Below, piece after piece: positions 12,912 to 13,263 of a stretch of 13,263 nucleotides of DNA (positions are counted from its first letter, which is position 1; each line of letters opens with the position of its first letter). The notes beneath the pieces were generated by a model that did not search any database, was not told the origin of the DNA, and was given only the letters and a program-made list of their open reading frames with translations. The stretch is from an uncultured Eubacteriales bacterium (lineage in GTDB: Bacteria; Bacillota; Clostridia; Oscillospirales; CAG-272), in assembly GCA_900548735.1 (NCBI GenBank), contig URMC01000046.1, positions 1-13,263 on the forward strand, read 5' to 3'. Position numbers and translations under genes: made by a program.

Positions 12912-13263
<352 letters not shown>

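Overview
The window reads as chromosomal DNA of an endospore-forming Clostridia member (Bacillota), probably a gut or anaerobic-digester lineage near Oscillospirales. Three things point there: a cotJABC spore coat operon, a tRNA-type T-box riboswitch, and consensus sigma-A promoters (TTGACA / TATAAT, mostly 17 bp apart) in front of most transcription units. The start of a 16S rRNA gene at the right edge would settle the taxonomy. Most of the window is housekeeping sequence with compact, well-terminated units. I see no phage, CRISPR, restriction or other obvious defence system.

Layout. (1) 1-1326: the 3' part of pyrG (CTP synthase), broken by a one-base frameshift at the boundary between its two domains, then an intrinsic terminator. 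(2) 1350-3100: a promoter, a T-box leader with a UGG (Trp) specifier and a UGGC acceptor-pairing motif, and the gene it controls, a stand-alone TrpB2-type tryptophan synthase beta chain. It ends in a terminator shared with the convergent operon. (3) 3108-4267, minus strand: cotJA-cotJB-cotJC, tightly coupled. (4) 4415-5905: asnS with its own promoter and terminator. (5) 5967-6120: a 154-bp inverted-repeat element (MITE or REP-like) in which each arm folds into two hairpins. The hairpin pairing is kept by compensatory changes. (6) 6155-9226: a divergent pair, a DUF4091/GH123-like putative glycosidase (minus) and an iron-dependent alcohol dehydrogenase (plus). (7) 9232-11635, minus strand: a membrane-anchored protein with a degenerate LytM/M23 domain, and a lipoprotein with BspA-like leucine-rich repeats. 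(8) 11745-12339: a tRNA with a CAU anticodon (probably the isoleucine AUA tRNA), then a YccF-family membrane protein. (9) 12340-13263: a small decayed or recoded ORF, a terminator, tandem rRNA promoters built on the same 20-bp motif, the rRNA leader, and the first ~350 nt of 16S rRNA.

How it fits together. The pathways are largely independent: CTP supply, tryptophan supply under uncharged-tRNA control, Asn-tRNA charging, spore coat, cell-surface proteins and an rRNA operon. No multi-gene novel system stands out. The points most worth a second look are the pyrG frameshift, the structured inverted-repeat element, the inactive-looking M23 surface protein, the UGA-interrupted small ORF upstream of the rRNA operon, and the 16S base change at a nearly invariant position whose pairing partner lies just outside the window.
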